DNA of 64,000 bases from Pseudomonas sp. Bc-h. GTDB taxonomy: Bacteria; Pseudomonadota; Gammaproteobacteria; Pseudomonadales; Pseudomonadaceae. Where the stretch lies: the NCBI RefSeq assembly GCF_002080045.1, contig NZ_MUIN01000010.1:62001-126000 (forward strand). Direction: 5' to 3'. Shown piece by piece: positions 8,164-16,857 of the stretch. The stretch's first letter is position 1, and each line of letters begins with the position of its first letter. A program made the translations under genes and the position numbers. The notes under the pieces were generated by a model. The model searched no databases and was not told where the DNA came from. It saw only the letters and a program-made list of their open reading frames with translations.

Positions 8164-8880
8164 CTAACGAATGATCCCGCGGCACAAGGCCTCGCCGACC
8201 GCCTGCGCTCGATTGGTGACACCGAGTTTGGCGTAGATGCTCTTGAAATGGTGCTTGACGGTGGCTTCGGAAACTTCCTTGATCAAACCGATCTCCCAAG
8301 CCGTTTTACCTTCGCGAGCCCACTTCAAAATCTCCAGCTCCTTTGGTGTCAGGGCGCGGGTCTGAAACTGTCGTCCCTTCCCGGCCACATGCAGCATGGG
8401 TACCAGACTGGTGAGAAGGTACCGGTCGTTATGGGTCAATGGACGTGTCATGCCATTGAGCGAGCAGATCGTGATCACGCCATGATTGGTGCGGTTCTGG
8501 CAGCTATATCCGTACGAAAACGCGGGCAGCAACTGGCAGTCTTCCACTGCCGCCAGGTAGGGAGCCGAGGGTGGGTAGGTTTCGAACGCCTCGGTCCAGC
8601 TCAGAAACCCCATTCTATGGCGGAAGCAGCGTACGATCGGATCCTCGATCATCAACCTTCCCTGGCAATACAGGTCCTTCCAATAACGGTCGACATTGGA
8701 AGTGATGCAACTGAGCAAATCACCATTGCGATATTGGTAGAGCATCGCCCGCTCACACTTGCACTCTTCCCTCAGCCAGTCGAGCGCATTGGCAATCGCC
8801 GCGTCTCCATCCTGCTCCGTCACGCTACTGACCATTTGCTGGATCAACGGATTCAGCGTCCCTGTTGGCATGTTTTTCAT
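8164..8880 (-). CDS. LuxR-type quorum-sensing regulator (solo)
   Basis: A 238-residue protein with an N-terminal autoinducer-binding domain (about 20-165) and a C-terminal LuxR helix-turn-helix (about 174-236, starting ALTPKELEILKWAREGKT). The acyl-homoserine-lactone pocket residues are present: W67, Y71, D80, P81 and W95 match TraR W57, Y61, D70, P71 and W85, and G124 matches G113. It is therefore not the W57M/Y61W plant-responsive subtype. No luxI-like synthase is in the window. ATG 8880 follows GGAGGG. Confidence 0.88.
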   Translation of the reverse strand: MKNMPTGTLNPLIQQMVSSVTEQDGDAAIANALDWLREECKCERAMLYQYRNGDLLSCITSNVDRYWKDLYCQGRLMIEDPIVRCFRHRMGFLSWTEAFETYPPSAPYLAAVEDCQLLPAFSYGYSCQNRTNHGVITICSLNGMTRPLTHNDRYLLTSLVPMLHVAGKGRQFQTRALTPKELEILKWAREGKTAWEIGLIKEVSEATVKHHFKSIYAKLGVTNRAQAVGEALCRGIIR

Positions 8881-9150
8881 CTTTCCCTCCGTTTAAGAAC
8901 CCATGTGTCGTCCCCGAACGCTCTTCATGGCGCTAGGTTGATGTGCAGCCGTCGGACGCCCCGAGTCCTGCAGAAAAACTGCACGACCGGTGCTCATCCA
9001 AAGACTGTCAGGGCCCGACAGGCGAAGGGTTACACAGTCTGGAAGGGTTAAACATAAGGGTGAAAACAAACAGGCATGCCTGACTTGTAAACAGGCCACT
9101 TCCCACAAAACAACCAAAACGTGCTTACATTTTTTGTGATTTAGAAACAA
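8881..9150. other. Intergenic region upstream of the LuxR gene
   Basis: About 270 bp, presumably the luxR-type gene promoter. I see no frame with a credible ribosome-binding site and no obvious lux-box palindrome. Confidence 0.35.
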
Positions 9151-9181
9151 AAACGGCCAATGTCACAGACATTGGCCGTTT
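9151..9181 (-). terminator. Terminator after the cupin gene
   Basis: Perfect 14-bp stem AAACGGCCAATGTC/GACATTGGCCGTTT with an ACA loop, followed leftward by a short T-rich tract. It lies about 35 nt beyond the stop codon of the acireductone dioxygenase-like gene. Confidence 0.8.
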
Positions 9182-9217
9182 GCAAAATCACGACGCGATG
9201 CTCAGAACCTGACTGGT

Positions 9218-9763
9218 TCAATCATCCAGGCGCGGGAACTGTCCGGCGATGGATTCGCTGTTGAATTTCGGCGCACGACCTTGCGCATCACGGGCCAGAC
9301 GGATCATCACCAAGTGCGGATGTTCGCCCATGTCGAACCAGTGGCGAGTGCCAGCAGGAATGGAAATCAAATCATTGCGTTCGCACTGCACGGCATAGAC
9401 GAAATCACCGATGTGCAAGCTGAACAAACCAAGACCGGCGGCGAAGAAACGTACTACATCGTTATCGTAATGATGCTCTTCAAGAAGCTCGGCACGCAGC
9501 TCGGCTTTCTGCGGATGGTCGCGCTTCACAGTGAGCACATCCATCAGCCCATGGCCGTGCTCGGTCATCAGCTTGTCGATTTGCGTACGGTAGGCGCTGA
9601 TCACCTCTTCATGACTGGCGTCCCGTGCGAGAGGCGTCTCTGCCTGCCAACGATCGAACGTCACCCCATGCTCGGCAAGCGTCGAGGCAATGTCCTCCAG
9701 ATGGGTCAGGACCTTGTTCGGCAACGCCGGAGATGACACGTGATAGACGCAAAGGCTGCTCAT
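9218..9763 (-). CDS. Acireductone dioxygenase-like cupin with altered metal site
   Basis: A 181-residue protein that aligns end to end with acireductone dioxygenase (MtnD) of the methionine salvage pathway: YHVSSPALPNK, FDRWQAETPL, HPQKAELRAE, LFSLHIGDFVYAV and HWFDMGEHPHLV are family landmarks. In active enzymes the metal is held by an H-x-H-x3-E motif plus a later His. Here the motif region reads EEHHYDNDVVRFF, so the second His is Tyr and the Glu is Val; the later His (in HWFDM) is kept. It may be inactive or repurposed. ATG 9763 follows GAGGA; a start eight codons upstream is possible. No other mtn gene is nearby. Confidence 0.75.
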   Translation of the reverse strand: MSSLCVYHVSSPALPNKVLTHLEDIASTLAEHGVTFDRWQAETPLARDASHEEVISAYRTQIDKLMTEHGHGLMDVLTVKRDHPQKAELRAELLEEHHYDNDVVRFFAAGLGLFSLHIGDFVYAVQCERNDLISIPAGTRHWFDMGEHPHLVMIRLARDAQGRAPKFNSESIAGQFPRLDD

Positions 9764-9868
9764 TACGGTATTCCTCGGTTCGGTCAACGCGCCACGGCAT
9801 CAAGTCCGGTATGGCGCGGGTTCACAGATATAAGGCCATTTCGACCATTGCGCCATTCGGCGCAGAGC

Positions 9869-11023
9869 CTATAGACGCTCAGGCTTCATGCGTGTAGCGG
9901 CCAGAATCGCGGCAATCAGCGCCGCCAGACTGGCAATGGTAAAGGTCCAGCCCGGACCCAGCGCGTTCCAGGCGTAACCGGAATACAACGCGCCCGCCGC
10001 CCCGCCAGTGCCGGAAAGGGCCGCGTACAACGCCTGACCCTGGCCTTGCTGACGCGAGCCGAAACTGCGTTGCAGAAAATGTATGGCAGCAGCATGAAAG
10101 CTGCCAAAGGTAGCTGCATGCAGTAGCTGGGCGAAGATCAATACGGCAAGATGATCGGCGAGATTACCCAGCAATAGCCAGCGCACCGAGGCCAGGGCAA
10201 AACTTGCGATCAACACGTGGCGGACACTGAAGCGCTGCAGAATCCGGCTCATCACCATGAACATCAACACCTCGGCCACGACCCCCACCGCCCACAGCAT
10301 GCCGATGATCCCGCGACTGTAGCCCAGATGCTCCAGGTGCAGGGTCAGGAAGGTGTAATAAGGCCCGTGACTCAATTGCATCAACGCAACGCTGATGAAA
10401 AAGGCCAATACGCCGGGGCTGAATAACTGTCGCAGAAATCCCTCGCCCGCGGGCCGCTGACTCGACACCTGCGGCTGCGCATTGGGGACCCACCAACTGC
10501 TGGCGACGATCCCGACCATGATCAGCAGTAACGCCTGCGGGTAAAGGTCCAGGCTGAACCACTCGAACAATCGCCCTAGACCGACCACCGTGAGGATGAA
10601 GCCCACCGAACCCCACAGCCGGATCTGGCTGTAGCGAGCTGTCTGCCCTTGCAGATGTGCGAGGGTAATCACTTCGAATTGAGGCAATACGGCGTGCCAG
10701 AAAAACGCGTGCAGCGCCATGACCATGGCCAGCCAGGCGTAGGACTTGTCGACGAGGATGAGCGAGAAACACGCCAGCGTGCAGACCGCGCCGAAGCGCA
10801 CGATGGCCAGCCGGCGACCGGTGTAGTCACCCAGCCAGCCCCACAGGTTCGGCGCCACGCAGCGCATGAGCATGGGAATCGCGACCAGCTCACCGATCCT
10901 GGCGCTGGGAAACCCGAGGTGATTGAAGTACAGCGCCAAAAACGGCGCCGTCGAGCCGAGCAGGGCGAAATAGAAGAGATAAAAGCCCGACAGCCGCCAG
11001 TAAGGAAGCGCTGCCACGTTCAA
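9869..11023 (-). CDS. MFS transporter, HcaT-like
   Basis: A 384-residue inner-membrane protein with about 12 hydrophobic helices and the N-terminal pattern YWRLSGFYLFYFALLGSTAP typical of the MFS_1-like group related to the 3-phenylpropionate transporter HcaT. The substrate is not known for Pseudomonas members. It starts 31 bp after the stop of aroC on the same strand and is likely co-transcribed with it. The C-terminal half retains GxxGY loops and ends in a short cytoplasmic tail. Confidence 0.8.
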   Translation of the reverse strand: MNVAALPYWRLSGFYLFYFALLGSTAPFLALYFNHLGFPSARIGELVAIPMLMRCVAPNLWGWLGDYTGRRLAIVRFGAVCTLACFSLILVDKSYAWLAMVMALHAFFWHAVLPQFEVITLAHLQGQTARYSQIRLWGSVGFILTVVGLGRLFEWFSLDLYPQALLLIMVGIVASSWWVPNAQPQVSSQRPAGEGFLRQLFSPGVLAFFISVALMQLSHGPYYTFLTLHLEHLGYSRGIIGMLWAVGVVAEVLMFMVMSRILQRFSVRHVLIASFALASVRWLLLGNLADHLAVLIFAQLLHAATFGSFHAAAIHFLQRSFGSRQQGQGQALYAALSGTGGAAGALYSGYAWNALGPGWTFTIASLAALIAAILAATRMKPERL

Positions 11024-11054
11024 ACAGCCGTGGCAGCGGGACCGAATGGCGACA

Positions 11055-12146
11055 TTACAGTTGGCCCAGGACCGGGGTGGTGACGCTCACGTCCAGGTTC
11101 TGGCCGCGATGACGCAGCAGATGGTCGAGCAGGACAATCGCCATCATCGCTTCGGCGATCGGTGTGGCGCGAATGCCGACGCAAGGGTCGTGACGGCCTT
11201 TGGTGATCACATCGACCGGGTTGCCGTCGACGTCGATCGAACGGCCCGGCGTGGTGATGCTCGACGTTGGCTTCAATGCCAGGTGAGCGACGATCGGCTG
11301 GCCCGACGAAATACCGCCGAGAATGCCACCGGCGTTGTTCGTCACGAAGCCTTCAGGGGTCATCTCGTCGCGATGCTCGGTGCCGCGCTGGGCGACGCTG
11401 TCGAAGCCGGCACCGATCTCAATGCCCTTCACGGCGTTGATGCTCATCAGCGCATGGGCCAGTTCGGCGTCCAGGCGGTCGAAGATCGGCTCGCCCAGAC
11501 CTGGCATCACACCCTCGGCGACAACGGTGATCTTCGCCCCGACCGAATCCTGGTCGCGACGAAGCTGGTCCATGTAGGCTTCCAGCTCCGGCACTTTGTC
11601 CGGGTCAGGGCTGAAAAAAGCGTTCTGCTCGACCGACTCCCAGGTCTTGAACGGGATTTCGATAGGGCCCAACTGGCTCATGTAGCCACGTACCGTGATG
11701 CCCTGAGTGGCCAGATACTTCTTGGCGATGGCACCGGCCGCTACACGCATTGCAGTTTCACGTGCAGAACTGCGACCGCCGCCGCGATAATCGCGGATGC
11801 CGTATTTGTGGTGGTAGGTGTAATCGGCGTGGGCTGGACGAAACAGATCCTTGATCTGCGAGTAGTCCTTGGATTTCTGATCGGTGTTGCGAATCAGCAG
11901 GCCGATGGAAGCGCCCGTGGTCTTGCCTTCGAAGACGCCGGAAAGGATCTCGACTTCGTCAGCCTCCTGACGCTGGGTGGTGTGCCGGCTGGTGCCAGGC
12001 TTGCGGCGATCCAGATCACGCTGCAGATCTTCCAGCGACAACTCGACACCGGGCGGGCAGCCGTCGACGATGGCAACCAGCGCCGGGCCATGGCTTTCGC
12101 CAGCGGTGGTGACAGAGAACAGCTTGCCGTAGGTATTGCCGGACAT
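11055..12146 (-). CDS. aroC: Chorismate synthase
   Basis: A 363-residue enzyme starting MSGNTYGKLFSVTTAGESHG, with the chorismate synthase signatures GESHG, RPAHADYTYHHKYG, RGGGRSSARET and GGISSGQPI. It converts 5-enolpyruvylshikimate-3-phosphate to chorismate, the last common step of aromatic amino acid, folate and siderophore precursor synthesis, using reduced FMN. The frame is open upstream, but family length and sequence fix the start at 12146. An MFS gene follows in the same operon. Confidence 0.97.
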   Translation of the reverse strand: MSGNTYGKLFSVTTAGESHGPALVAIVDGCPPGVELSLEDLQRDLDRRKPGTSRHTTQRQEADEVEILSGVFEGKTTGASIGLLIRNTDQKSKDYSQIKDLFRPAHADYTYHHKYGIRDYRGGGRSSARETAMRVAAGAIAKKYLATQGITVRGYMSQLGPIEIPFKTWESVEQNAFFSPDPDKVPELEAYMDQLRRDQDSVGAKITVVAEGVMPGLGEPIFDRLDAELAHALMSINAVKGIEIGAGFDSVAQRGTEHRDEMTPEGFVTNNAGGILGGISSGQPIVAHLALKPTSSITTPGRSIDVDGNPVDVITKGRHDPCVGIRATPIAEAMMAIVLLDHLLRHRGQNLDVSVTTPVLGQL

Positions 12147-12276
12147 GCGGGAAGGCTCCGAAAAATCGATCAAACACACGAGCCCGCCAGTATACGCAGG
12201 CTGATCGCCTGAATCACCCTCGAACCTTATTCGATTGTCCGCATCCAATTGACACTTTATTGACGATGGTCCTGCG

Positions 12277-13272
12277 ATGCTACGTGCTATGTCCCTGATC
12301 CGCGGCTTGCTGCCGCTGCGAGTAATCGCCTTGACCCTCACTCTGCTGACTACCCTTGCCCACGCCGGCACCCCGGTCGTGCTGCAACGCCCCATCAGTC
12401 TCGACACCGGCACCGGCGAGCTGTTCGGCACCCTGCTGCTGCCCAAATCCAAGGCGCCGGTGCCGGTGGTGCTGATCATTGCCGGGTCCGGCCCGACCGA
12501 CCGCGACGGCAACAATCCGGATGGCGGGCGCAACGACAGCATGAAGCGCCTGGCGCTGATTCTGGCCAAGCACAATATCGCCAGCGTGCGTTACGACAAA
12601 CGCGGCGTGGCGGCAAGCCGGCCAGCGACCCCGGACGAACGCGACCTGACCATCGAGAAATATGTCGACGATGCAGTGGCCTGGAGCGAAAAACTCAAGG
12701 CCGACCCACGCCTGGGGCAGCTGATTCTGATGGGACACAGTGAAGGCGCGCTGGTGGCGACGCTGGCCGCCGAACGCTCCGGAGCCAAGGCGCTGATCTC
12801 GGTCGCAGGCACCGGCAGGCCAGTGGATCAGGTTGTACGCGAGCAATTGCAGTACCGCCTTCCACCTCCCCTGCTGGCACGCAGCGAAGAGCTGATCGAG
12901 GAAATGAAAGCGGGCAAGACCGACGACAACGTTCCCGAACAGTTGCAGGTGGTGTTCCGGCCGAGCGTGCAGCCTTATCTGATTTCGCTATTCCGGCAGA
13001 AACCCGCTGTTGCCTTTGGCCAATTGAAGATTCCGACGCTGATCATTCAGGGCCGTAACGACATGCAGGTGGGAGTGGGCGATGCCGAGCGGCTGCATCA
13101 GGCCAAGCCGGACTCGCAACTGGCGATCATCGACGGCATGAACCACGTCCTGCGTATTGTGCCGATGGACATGAAGCGCCAGCTCGCCTCCTACAAGGAC
13201 CCGCAACTGCCGCTCGCCAGCGAGCTGTCCGATCGCATCATGAAGTTCATCGATTCTGTTCCTGCCGCCTAG
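12277..13272 (+). CDS. Exported alpha/beta hydrolase
   Basis: A 331-residue protein with a hydrophobic signal peptide (about 5-30, ending LAHAG). The mature part is an alpha/beta hydrolase: oxyanion-hole region IIAGSGPTDRDGN, nucleophile elbow GHSEG (Ser near residue 153), acid near QGRNDMQ and catalytic His in MNHVLR. It is likely a periplasmic esterase or lipase-like enzyme of unknown substrate. ATG 12289 is an alternative start; neither has a strong ribosome-binding site. It is divergent from aroC with a 130-bp gap. Confidence 0.8.
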   Translation: MLRAMSLIRGLLPLRVIALTLTLLTTLAHAGTPVVLQRPISLDTGTGELFGTLLLPKSKAPVPVVLIIAGSGPTDRDGNNPDGGRNDSMKRLALILAKHNIASVRYDKRGVAASRPATPDERDLTIEKYVDDAVAWSEKLKADPRLGQLILMGHSEGALVATLAAERSGAKALISVAGTGRPVDQVVREQLQYRLPPPLLARSEELIEEMKAGKTDDNVPEQLQVVFRPSVQPYLISLFRQKPAVAFGQLKIPTLIIQGRNDMQVGVGDAERLHQAKPDSQLAIIDGMNHVLRIVPMDMKRQLASYKDPQLPLASELSDRIMKFIDSVPAA

Positions 13273-13289
13273 ACTCAAGCTCGCTCCTC

Positions 13290-13359
13290 TTCTGTAGCAG
13301 CCCGGCTTGCCGGCGGTGGCGATTCCGAGGTCGCCACCGCCTGCAGCCGGACGGCTACA
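13290..13359. repeat. REP-type compound palindrome
   Basis: Outer arms CTGTAGC.../...GCTACAG flank an inner inverted repeat GGCGGTGGCGA/TCGCCACCGCC. It lies just after the hydrolase gene. The outer arm recurs at 23826, 41261, 47915 and 57957. Confidence 0.65.
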
Positions 13360-13426
13360 GGTCGTATCGACATCGTTCCTGCGCGCATCCCCCTTCAGCT
13401 TCGCCGAAAACGGCCGATAGCGGGTT

Positions 13427-13441
13427 GCTGGCATTGTGTTT
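13427..13441 (+). promoter_or_regulatory. Possible sigma-54 type promoter
   Basis: TGGCATTGTGTTTGC has GG-N10-GC spacing (GG 13428-13429, GC 13440-13441) and TTGC at -12, 32 bp before the next start codon. It deviates from the consensus in the -24 element, so it is weaker than the site at 7695. Confidence 0.35.
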
Positions 13442-13472
13442 GCCGAGCAATGCCGAGAACAGGATCGCCGTG

Positions 13473-14273
13473 ATGACAGAAGCAACGATTGAGGCCCAAG
13501 CGCCCGCCCCCAGCGACACCAAAGAAGGTGAAGTCGCCGCACCGGTACTGTGGGAAGAGGTCCAGGCCGAGCATTTTTCGATGTTGCGCCTGGCCCCGCT
13601 GCCGACGGATCGGGCCACCGGTGGTCGTCCGCTGCGGTTCGTCGAGTTCGGCCGCGCCGAGCGCAACAGCAAGGATTTCAGCCTGCTGCGCATGAGTTAT
13701 CACTTGCCGGGGCAGAAGACCCGCAAGGAACAGAATCATCTGGATATCTGGGTCGACCACGCCAATCGTGCCGTGCGCGTGGGCCCTGAATCGGGTCTGC
13801 AGATCGAACCGTGGAACCGTGGATTGGGTCGCTTCATGGTCGCTCAGGGCATTCACTGGGCGCAGAAACGCTGGTCGGAATACAAGATTGCCGGTACGGC
13901 TCTGGCCAACAAGGACGCGCTGAACGAAGACACTCGCCTGCGCCGCGACCACTTCCTCAAGACAAACGGCTTCGAGGTGGTGTACGCCGACCCTCAGCAT
14001 CTGAAGGGCAGCATCAAGGATGCCAAGGTCGGCAGCCTGAACAACACCTGGAACACCGACAAGGTGCAGATCGTCGAAATTCTCGACGCCGCGCAGATGC
14101 TGCAGCAGGCGGAACAGAAGATTCAGGAACAGGAAGTCACGATCAAGAAGGCCGAAGACAAGGTCAGCAAATACCGCCGCGACGACAGCGGTCTGCGTTT
14201 CACCATCGCTTGTCTGGTGACCTTCGCGGTGTTCCAGGCCGGGTTATTGATCTGGATTGCAACGCATCGCTGA
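13473..14273 (+). CDS. Conserved hypothetical, C-terminally membrane-anchored
   Basis: A 266-residue protein starting MTEATIEAQAPAPSDTKEGE. A globular region (about 25-210) contains YHLPGQKTRKEQNHLDIWVD and NRGLGRFMVAQGIHWAQKRW; it is followed by a predicted coiled coil (about 208-240, rich in Q, E and K) and one C-terminal membrane helix (about 244-264). This makes it a tail-anchored protein with its bulk in the cytoplasm. The globular part could be acetyltransferase-like but no clear motif confirms that. No known function. Confidence 0.7.
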   Translation: MTEATIEAQAPAPSDTKEGEVAAPVLWEEVQAEHFSMLRLAPLPTDRATGGRPLRFVEFGRAERNSKDFSLLRMSYHLPGQKTRKEQNHLDIWVDHANRAVRVGPESGLQIEPWNRGLGRFMVAQGIHWAQKRWSEYKIAGTALANKDALNEDTRLRRDHFLKTNGFEVVYADPQHLKGSIKDAKVGSLNNTWNTDKVQIVEILDAAQMLQQAEQKIQEQEVTIKKAEDKVSKYRRDDSGLRFTIACLVTFAVFQAGLLIWIATHR

Positions 14274-14309
14274 ACAACTCTGCGGGCCCTACTGGCTTTC
14301 AGCTGATTA

Positions 14310-14353
14310 TGGCTTGCCGGCGGTGGCGTCTTCGAAGACGCTACCGCCGGCAA
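14310..14353. repeat. REP-type inverted repeat between convergent genes
   Basis: GCTTGCCGGCGGTGGCGTCT pairs with AGACGCTACCGCCGGCAA around a TCGA centre, one mismatch. There is no U-run on either side. It sits between the stops of the tail-anchored protein gene and prmB. Confidence 0.7.
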
Positions 14354-14409
14354 ACGGAACACCGCCCGGCCGGACTGCTGCAAGCGCCTCTCCACAATAG
14401 AATCGTGAA

Positions 14410-15318
14410 TCAGACCCGCGCGGCAAACACCGCCTGATGCTCACGGCACTGCTCGGCCGTCAGCATGAACACACCGTGGCCGCCGCGCTGGAATTCCAGC
14501 CAGGCGAATTCCACTTCCGGGTACAACGCCTCGACGTGCACCTGGCTGTTGCCCACTTCGACGATCAGCAAACCCTTCTCGGTCAGATGATCCGCCGCCT
14601 GGGCCAGCACGCGTCGCACCAGATTCAGTCCGTCATCGCCACAGGCCAGCGCCAGCTCGGGCTCATGCTGATATTCGTCCGGCATGTCGGCGAAATCTTC
14701 GGCATCGACATAGGGCGGGTTGGACACGATCAAATCGAACCGCTGCCCCGGCAAACCGTCGAAGCCATCGCCCTGGACGGTGTAAACGCGCTCATCCTGG
14801 CCATGCCGTTCGATGTTCTGATTCGCCACTTCCAGCGCTTCGAACGACAGGTCCGCCAGCGCGACTTCGGCGTCCGGGAACACGTCCGCACAGGCAATGC
14901 CGATGCATCCGGAGCCTGTGCACAGGTCGAGAATGCGGGCGGGCTCGTTGGCCAGCCAGGGTTCGAAACGGTTTTCGATCAGTTCGCCAATCGGTGAGCG
15001 CGGGATCAGCACGCGCTCGTCAACGATGAACGACATGCCGCAGAACCAGGCCTCGCCGAGCAGATATGCGGTCGGCACGCGCTCATCGATACGCCGCTTG
15101 ATCAGGCGCTGGACATTGACCAGTTCGTCGTCTTCCAGATTGCAATCCAGATAGTTGTCTGAAATTTCCCAAGGCAGGTGCAAAGCCCCCAATACCAGCT
15201 GGCGTGCTTCGTCCCAGGCGTTGTCGGTACCGTGACCGTGGAACAGATCTTCCCCGTGAAAACGGCTGACGGCCCAACGGATATGATCGCGCAGGGTGCG
15301 CAGGCGGGAAGTGATCAC
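14410..15318 (-). CDS. prmB: Ribosomal protein L3 glutamine methyltransferase
   Basis: A 302-residue SAM-dependent methyltransferase with the SAM-binding motif LDLCTGSGCIGIACA and the catalytic NPPY (in IVSNPPYVDAEDF). It matches PrmB, which N5-methylates a glutamine of ribosomal protein L3, rather than the release-factor enzyme PrmC. The start is GTG 15318, preceded by AAGGAG; the frame is open 14 codons further. Downstream lies a REP element between convergent genes. Confidence 0.92.
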   Translation of the reverse strand: MITSRLRTLRDHIRWAVSRFHGEDLFHGHGTDNAWDEARQLVLGALHLPWEISDNYLDCNLEDDELVNVQRLIKRRIDERVPTAYLLGEAWFCGMSFIVDERVLIPRSPIGELIENRFEPWLANEPARILDLCTGSGCIGIACADVFPDAEVALADLSFEALEVANQNIERHGQDERVYTVQGDGFDGLPGQRFDLIVSNPPYVDAEDFADMPDEYQHEPELALACGDDGLNLVRRVLAQAADHLTEKGLLIVEVGNSQVHVEALYPEVEFAWLEFQRGGHGVFMLTAEQCREHQAVFAARV

Positions 15319-15570
15319 GGCAGACTCCTTGAAAAAACGACGGGCGATTCTAGCAGCCATCGCCGCAACAAACGATGCCTGCGCCCGACGGCTGTGCGAG
15401 GGCTAAAACTTTCCACAACCTTTGCTTCATTTTGCAGGCAATATGACAGCAACCGCGACCTGCTCGACGGCTTGAAGCCCGGCAAAAAGCGACGCCTGTG
15501 AGCATTGAGATTCACAGAATCGCTCAGCCAGTGGACAATGTGGCAAAAGCCCCACTCGAAGGAGCCCCAG

Positions 15571-16194
15571 ATGTCTGTTTCAAACACCGGTCCAAAGACC
15601 ATGTATCAACTCAGTGGCCGTGAATACGCAGCGGCCACTTTGAGTAATGCCACGCTGATCATCATCGACGCGCAAAAGGAATACCTCAGCGGCCCTCTGG
15701 CGCTGACCGGCGTTCAAGAGGCCATCGACAACATCGTCAAACTGGTCGCAGCTGCCCGCGCCGCCAAGTCGCCGATCATTCATGTTCGCCATCTGGGCAC
15801 TGTGGGTGGCATGTTCGATCCGCAAGGCGAACGTGGAAAGTTCGTACCGGAATTGCAACCCCAGGGCGACGAAATCATCATCGAAAAACGCCTGCCCAAC
15901 GCGTTGAATGGCACCGTCACCACTGACGACCGCAAGACCCTGCACAAGCTGCTTGAGGATCTGGGACGTCTGGATCTGGTGGTCTGCGGATTCATGAGCC
16001 ACTCCAGCGTCAGTACCACCGTGCGCGCGGCCAAGGATTACGGTTTTCGCTGCACCCTGGTGGAAGACGCCTGCGCTACCCGCGACCTGCCGACACCCAC
16101 CGGGGTGATCAAGGCCGAGCTCGTGCAGCAGGCGGAGATGGCAATCATGAACGACAATTTCGCCAAGCTTGCCCTGACCGAAAACCTGATCTGA
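15571..16194 (+). CDS. Isochorismatase-fold hydrolase, catalytic Cys replaced
   Basis: A 207-residue protein of the isochorismatase/cysteine hydrolase superfamily. The catalytic Asp (D33 in LIIIDAQKEY) and Lys (K106 in IIIEKRLPNALN) are present. The position of the nucleophilic Cys reads GFMSHSSVSTT, giving Ser146. True isochorismatases such as EntB also lack this Cys, whereas amidases of the fold need it. The substrate is therefore unclear; amidase activity is doubtful. ATG 15571 follows AAGGAG at ideal spacing. It is divergent from prmB. Confidence 0.8.
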   Translation: MSVSNTGPKTMYQLSGREYAAATLSNATLIIIDAQKEYLSGPLALTGVQEAIDNIVKLVAAARAAKSPIIHVRHLGTVGGMFDPQGERGKFVPELQPQGDEIIIEKRLPNALNGTVTTDDRKTLHKLLEDLGRLDLVVCGFMSHSSVSTTVRAAKDYGFRCTLVEDACATRDLPTPTGVIKAELVQQAEMAIMNDNFAKLALTENLI

Positions 16195-16441
16195 TCTGCT
16201 CTGTCCCTCATGACTCATCAGGAGCTGGCCCTATGATCCGCGGAGCCTTGACCGCGCCTCGGACATCATTTTCCGGCAGTTCCTGAAGAAAAAGCGTACA
16301 AATGCAGTCATCGGGTTGTGTGATTCATCTCACATAACCGCCTATCCGTTAATCACTCGTGTTTGCCTCTGGGCGCTGACCAGACGGGAACCACACCGGC
16401 ATACGCTGGTCAGAGCGCCGATACCCATAGAGGAAGTCGGA

Positions 16442-16762
16442 ATGAAGATATCCGATGGTTTTGATGCCCGACGCCTGCGCCCCAAAGGCCAGAGCAACTG
16501 GCGGATGCGCATTGGCGCAGCAATATCGGCAATTCTTGCGACTGCCGGCGTACTGTTGGCGATGGCTGGCGTCGCCAGTCTGATCGGCCACCCCGCTGCA
16601 CTGGGTGAACTCAACGCAAGCCCGGCGGGCGCTATTGTCACCATCGTCATAGGGCTGCTTCTGCTGTATCTCGGCGTCTGGTTCTGGCGTCGCAGTCGCC
16701 GCCGCCGTCGTCGCGCTGGTGAATTGAACATGTCTCCTCATCTGATGAAGAAACACGACTGA
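16442..16762 (+). CDS. Small inner-membrane protein
   Basis: A 106-residue protein with two hydrophobic helices (about 27-48 and 59-79) followed by an arginine stretch (WRRSRRRRRRAG), which places the C terminus in the cytoplasm. ATG 16442 follows GAGGAAG. No named domain is recognised. About 250 bp of non-coding sequence precede it, presumably containing its promoter. Confidence 0.7.
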   Translation: MKISDGFDARRLRPKGQSNWRMRIGAAISAILATAGVLLAMAGVASLIGHPAALGELNASPAGAIVTIVIGLLLLYLGVWFWRRSRRRRRRAGELNMSPHLMKKHD

Positions 16763-16857
16763 CCCCTCCCCGCGTCATCCGCAGCCGTTAGAACGTTTTT
16801 TAGTCGCGCCGTTTACGGCGTGACTTGGTTAAACTGGCGTCCTTCGCGGAGACCGAC

